The notes under the pieces were generated by a model. The model searched no databases. It was not told the origin of the DNA and saw nothing but the letters and a program-made list of their open reading frames with translations. From contig NC_084802.1 in assembly GCF_963169125.1 (NCBI RefSeq), positions 21,173,107 to 21,237,106 of the forward strand: 64,000 nt of DNA. Reading direction: 5' to 3'. Position 1 is the first letter of the stretch. Every line of letters starts with the position of its first letter. The DNA is from Humulus lupulus. Taxonomy: Eukaryota > Streptophyta > Magnoliopsida > Rosales > Cannabaceae. Shown here piece after piece: positions 59,012-64,000 of this stretch. The position numbers were made by a program, and so were the translations under genes.

Positions 59012-61132
59012 GTTTTAACTCCCTCAACTCCAGGGACCGTTACGGTGTGCATTTTAAACAGTGCTAAACTCGCTAATTGAGTCATTTGGCCATAATCGTG
59101 TAACAAAGTATGATTAGTGGTTTAGGGTTAAAATTTTTGGTTAAGACATAACGTTTACTGTATACATTGGGATCCCAAAAATATAATTTAAAGGTTAATT
59201 ACAACAAAATATTTACAACCAGCCGACCTAAGCGACAAAATAGGGTTTAACCCTAGTTCCTCTTTAAACCCTCGACCGTGGTGGTCGAGCAGCTGCATAT
59301 GTACACATCGCCACCTAAGCACTCCAACTTAAGAATGGTCCATCTTTCTTTTGCCTTTACCTGCACCACATAGCACCCGTGAGCTAAATCCCAATAAGAA
59401 AACTCAATATGCTCATGAACAAGTAATAACATGTTTCTAAGTCATAATAGGCATGCCTAGAAGTAATAACCCTACTCATGCATGCAAGTAGGTACAAATA
59501 AATGTTTGTGAAGTCATGCGCTCTGAGTAGATGACTAATAAGTCTCCCGCTCTAAGGTAGATGACTAATAAGTCTCTGGGGTAGATGACTAATAAGTCAT
59601 TCTTTGAATAGTTGACTAATAAGTCACTCTCTAAATAGATGACTGATAAGTATATCTCGGTCAGATGACTGTTAAGTCTATCTCAGTCAGATAACTGTTA
59701 AGTCTATCTTGGTCATATGACTGATAAGTCTATCTTGGTCAGATGAATGATAAGTCTATCTCGGTCAGATGACTGATAAGTCTATCTCGATTAGATGACT
59801 AATAAGTCTATCTTAGTTAGATGATTGATAAGTCTATCTCAATCAGATGACTGATAAGTCCATCTCAATCAGATGACTGATAAGTCCATCTCGGTCAGAT
59901 GATTGATAAGTCCATATCGGTCAGATGACTGATAAGGCCATCTCGGTTCGATGACTGATAAGTCTATCTCTGAGGTCCCATACCCTCCTAGTCATGTGAT
60001 GTGTAGGTCACCTTAGCCTTTCTGGCTCTGGCTCTAAATAACTAGCCTTTAGACTAGACAAGCGCTTTTTTTTTCATCGAACTTAAGGTCGGTCAGGCAT
60101 TAATGCTCATGATGAGTCATTCAATGCTTATGTCGATTAGATCTAATCTTTTTGGCTTGCGTTAAACACACTAAAACCATTCTTGACTCATAAGCCAATA
60201 CCATACAACCAGTGCTCAATGCTACTGCCAAACTTGACTAGTAAGTCACAACTTCACAGCTAATACCGACACCATTGCCGATTTTGACTAATAAGTCAAT
60301 GCCATTCACAAGTGAGCAAGATTTGCTAAGAATTTGATATGCAATCAATGTCTACATTTAAACACTCAACATACCTCAATAATAACCATGCATATCACAT
60401 ATGGGGTGCAGTTTTCTTACCTCTGGTTCAAGCGAGAAATAACAAATAAACGACCCTTGAGAACGATCAATCATTTGATCCCTTAGCGGTCACCTAGTCA
60501 TAACCAATATGGAATCCATCAAAAAATTAAATCAATACAAGGTTCATAATATAACACCTCACTCTCGGGACTAATCCCGAGCTCTCGAGACTTCCAATCC
60601 ACCCAAACGGGGTAGTGGAACCATCCCCCGAGCCCCAAAAGGCAAAATAGTCATTTCCCATCTAATCCCGCTAATCATAATTAATGTCCTACAATTCTTG
60701 TTATTCTCAATATTCTCAAATAATGAAAAAAAATCATATCCCATTACCCTTTAATTCCCGGTAATGTACTAATCCTCAAATTACCCTGAGACTCACCCCG
60801 AGCCCCGAAATTAATCCTGTTATGACCAAACCGTTTACTTGCATTCAAAGATTGTCTCATGTCGAATGGCTTGAACGAATCCACATTATAATGTGGTATT
60901 ATTCATAATTCACCAACATGCATGAAAATACACAATTATGCCATCAACGGGCCAAATTACCAAAATGCCCTTATAATGAAATGTGGACCCATATGCATGC
61001 ATTTATTATCATATAATAATATAATTCACATAAACATGCATATAATCATTTAATGGCATAATAAATCAATTATGGCCCTCCCGAACTCCTAATCAAGGTC
61101 CTAAACCTTATTAGGAAATTTGGGGCATTACA
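59012..61132 (-). repeat. T5 5' LTR
   Basis: About 2121 bp. The outer end is intact (TGTAATGCCCC on -), the inner end is worn (GGGAGTTAAAAC). It contains the family GGTAAGAAAACTG block (60421-60409), the 26-bp array and the conserved AGCACCCGTGAGC-type block near 59370. Confidence 0.92.
59520..59970. repeat. 26-bp minisatellite, T5 5' LTR
   Basis: About thirteen regular units of the GACTGATAAGTC...ATCTCGGTCAGAT type after a few irregular GACTAATAAGTC units. It is longer than the array in the 3' LTR. Confidence 0.93.
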
Positions 61133-61137
61133 GTACG

Positions 61138-62438
61138 GTTCATCGTTATACATTTCACCGCTCACATTTATACCAGTGACATTATTTTCAGTAACTATTT
61201 TTTTTTGGGGTCTGTGTTGAACCATTTACATCAAAACAATACCACTAAATATACACTAGTATAAGATATCTCTAATATCTCTTCAAGTTATCCATAATAG
61301 TTAAAACTTTCTGTCCCAGCTACACACACTCCAGTATTTTATGTAATACGATTTTGTTCTCGATTGTCTGTAACATATCGAACCCCATTCACTATACATG
61401 CTTGATAGGAGTACGCCAAAAGATCAGACCCAGAAACTAATGCTAGCAACTCATCCCCATTCTCTAATGATCCGAGCTAGTGTAAGTCATATATTTAAAT
61501 ATAGCAAAACATATTATAATAAGAAACTTATATTTCAATCTAACAACAAAGAATGTCCTAGTTATAGATTACCTTTTCGTGAAACCAGGAACGAAACTCT
61601 TTTTTTATGCAAAAAGTTATGATCACCCAATGGATCCCTCTATTTGATCTCATGAAAGTGTTCACTGTTGATTAACACAGTGTTGCGATTGTAGTTCAAA
61701 GATGTTACATTAAAGGCAACATAAAAAAAGATAATTAAATTAACCTACCCCGTATAGACTTCAATTTCAGAAGAATTCTCCTGTTTGAACCACTTAGCTA
61801 TATTTTGAGTCTTTTCGTCGATAGGCTCTTGAAATCCCTTACTCAATGGACGAAATTGAGATTGAAACACTGAAAGGTGGCATGGGAAATAAACTATATC
61901 CGCATTTCGATCCAGACGATTAAATTTGGTTTCCACGCCTTTGAAATACATGGAACAAAATGTTAAAGCCTCATCTGCCACATATCCTTCAACTATGGAC
62001 CCTTCAGGAGGAGCTTTATTCCTAACATAGTTTATTTTTTATTTTTTCATGTATCTTTCAAAAGGATACATCCATCTCCTAAATACTGGCCCACCCAATA
62101 AAGCTTCTTCTGGAAAATGGAAGACCAAATGTATCATTATGTCAAAAAACGCTAGAGGAAAAATCAACTCCATTTTTCATAAGATGTGAATGACCTCCCT
62201 TTGAGCTTTCTCCATATCATTTACGTTCAAGGTTCGCGAACATAATTTTTTGAAGAAATTGCATAGTTCCATTATGGTGCATGATATAGATTTTGGTAGA
62301 AACTTGTGGGTACCCACTAGAAGTAATCACTGCACTATCACATGACAGTCGTGTGACTTCAAATCAATGATATTTGAGCCATTATCAATCACTTTCTTCA
62401 TCTTCTTCAAGTTAGAACAAAAACCATCTGGAAGTTTA
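61138..62438 (-). pseudogene. CACTA TNP2 transposase, main piece
   Basis: Transposase of an En/Spm element on -. It enters from T6 at KLPDGFCSNLKKMKKVID and GLKSHDCHV-like DLKSHDCHVIVQ, a TNP2 hallmark. The DUF4218 region follows (IHLVFHFPEEALLGGPVFRR, WMYPFERYMKK, PPEGSIVEGYVADEALTFCS), then LDRNADIVYFPCHLSVFQSQ. After introns or decayed parts, the DUF4216 part WFNTDPKKKIVTENN leads to NDEPY at the T5 border. In-frame stops (for example TGA after HVIVQ, and after REVIHIL) show decay. The N-terminal part lies beyond T6, outside the window. Confidence 0.88.
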
Positions 62439-64000
62439 TGTAACAACCCAAATTCACTAGTAAGGCTTAAGGGCCTTTATTAGTATGTCGGGAGGGCATA
62501 ACTGGATTATATGTGAATTAAAAGATTAAAAGCATGTTATATGATTATTTGAATATCTGTGATGCATGACTATGTGTATTAGTATGCATGTAGCCCTGAT
62601 TAGGTTATAATGGCATATTCGTAATTTTAGCCTGTTGAGGGCATAAATGTAAATAATTGTGATAAATTGTTGAGACCACATTATCATGTGGATATATTTG
62701 TAATTTGTGGCTTGAGGCGATCTTAGTGAGCGGTTTAGCGAAAAAGTCACGGTGGGGATTTATACCCGGCTCGGGGCGAGCCTGGGGGTATTTCTGGGAA
62801 TTTAGAGAATATATTGAAGTCTATTTTAATATTGAGGAATATAATTGGTGATTAGCTAGGTGTCGGGAAGTAAGCGGTAAATATTAGAGACATTTGAGGA
62901 ATTAGCGGGAATTGGGTGTAATGACTAAAATGCCCTTAAGATGTTTAAAAGCTTAGTTATAAGTGGGAGGGCAATATGGTATTTTGGGGTTTAGAATCAG
63001 ATAAGTGTTGTTTTGGCTTTATTTCCTTAGTGGATTATGTAGAAAATTGTAGAAGTCTGAAGAAAAGAAAGAAAAGAAGGAAAAGGAAAGAAGGGAAAAG
63101 CAAGGCAACTCTCTTGAACGGTTTGGGTTTTCTTCATCAATTTCTTCTGGAAATTTGGAGCTAAAATTCAGAGGAGCTTTAGGCTAAAACTCTGTACTTG
63201 GGATCTTGATTAGGTTGGGGAATTAGCTGAGGTTATTCATCATTTGAGGTAAGGTTTTGAGGTTAATTATCCAGTTCTTGGTTTTGGTGTTGAATTGGTT
63301 TTCTAAGCAGAGTTTCTGTGGGAATTCTAGGGAATTAAACCTAAGGGTTTGAGGAGGTGAAGGCTAAGAAAGTGTGGAAGACAACCAAGGCTGAGCTCAT
63401 CCATCAAAGGTAAGAAACTCTAGCTTTAGGCTTTGTGATTTTTGTTGTTTTGTTGAGTTTTTGAGCTCTAGGTTCAGCCATGGTGAATGTTGTGTTTTGG
63501 GGTGCATGTGATTGAATTACTTGTGGTTAGGTTTTTTGGGATGAGTTGATGATGTTGGGAGGCTTGTTTTGAAGTTTGGTTGAGTTTTAGAAAGGTTTGG
63601 CTTGAGGAAATTCGAAGAAGAGAAAACTGGGAAGTGCCTGGCTGTGACTAGCGCTAGCCTTAGGGTGCTACAGCGCTAGGCTTGGGCGTCTGGGAGCCTG
63701 ATGTCTCTGCTTGTAGCGCTGTAACGCCCACTTTAGGGCGCTGTAGCACTACCTTGTTCCCAGAAAGGGGTTTTTGGGTTATTTCTTAGGGTTTTTGCCC
63801 GGGGGCTCGGGGTTTGATTCCACCACCCCGTTTGGTGGAATTAGGGTTTCCCGAGGGCTCGGGATTGGTCCCGAGGCTAGGTTTTGGAATTGAGGTTTGG
63901 AGTTAGTTCTAACTTGTGACCATGACTAGGTGTACGCTAGGGCTCAGACAGGATCGTGCTTGAGGATCGAATTGAACAAAGCTATCGAAATCTAAAGGTA
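62439..64000 (+). mobile_element. T6: LTR of the long-LTR gypsy family, right end outside window
   Basis: Starts TGTAACAACCCAAATTCACT, like T1 and T3, inside the TNP2 gene. The candidate TSD GTTTA is at 62434-62438. It includes the GACTAGGTGTACGCT block, and the window ends at the family splice-donor-like AAAGGTA. Whether it is a solo LTR or part of a full element cannot be told. The frame at 62976-63164 is not a recognised gene. Confidence 0.9.

Larger units (their letters stand above)
53800..61132 (-). mobile_element. T5: complete long-LTR chromovirus-like (Tekay/Del-type) gypsy element
   Basis: This 7.3-kb element on - has LTRs at both ends and a perfect TSD GTACG (53795-53799 and 61133-61137). 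The outer ends on + are TGTAACGCCC and GGGCATTACA. The 3.8-kb interior carries a primer site, gag and eroded pol, and is the only copy here with an interior, so it classifies the T family. The 3' LTR (left) is about 690 bp shorter than the 5' LTR. It interrupts the CACTA TNP2 gene within the DUF4216 region. Confidence 0.95.

Overview
This window reads as nuclear DNA of a repeat-rich flowering plant, probably a eudicot. It contains one ordinary host gene, a four-exon nuclear gene for the chloroplast thioredoxin-like protein HCF164 (17651-19672, +). Almost everything else is transposable elements nested inside one another. The species cannot be fixed from the sequence alone. No bacterial-style operons, rRNA, tRNA or CRISPR arrays were found.

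Layout. (1) 1-15518: a Ty3/gypsy element of the Tat (Retand-like) lineage, called R1, on the + strand and cut by the left window edge. Two solo LTRs of a long-LTR family (T1, T2) split its gag-pol. Downstream of pol it carries a spliced gene on the opposite strand, then its 3' LTR. (2) 15519-28131: AT-rich DNA with a solo LTR of the R1 family, HCF164, a Copia-like solo LTR, a MITE, a decayed PIF/Harbinger element and a MULE-like element with a 9-bp target-site duplication (TSD). (3) 28140-42749: a small hAT-like element (8-bp TSD) split by a complete 13.8-kb Tat element R2 (28584-42391, coding on -). R2 is itself split by solo LTR T3 and carries the same opposite-strand spliced gene as R1. (4) 43781-51140: a decayed L1-type LINE (+) split by solo LTR T4. 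(5) 51145-62438: a CACTA (En/Spm) element on -, with TNP2 and Transposase_24-type genes. It is split by a complete chromovirus-like element T5 (53800-61132, -) and again by an LTR T6 that runs off the right edge.

The six T copies share long LTRs of about 2.1-2.5 kb with 10-bp inverted ends TGTAATGCCC...GGGCATTACA. T5, which keeps an internal region, shows that the family has an initiator tRNA-Met primer site, a gag with two zinc knuckles and Tekay/Del-type pol remnants. All six lie in coding parts of other transposons. The order of events in R2 is clear: the hAT came first, then R2, then T3.

The most interesting feature is the opposite-strand gene of R1 and R2. In two clearly diverged elements it has the same architecture: a TATA box, a leader intron ending at or next to the ATG, four coding exons, a Transposase_28-like region and a C-terminal coiled coil. 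It is convergent with pol. A polypurine block followed at a fixed spacing by GGTACAT lies between the two genes in both elements. Related extra ORFs are known in Tat elements, but this exon model and the internal polypurine block are worth testing.
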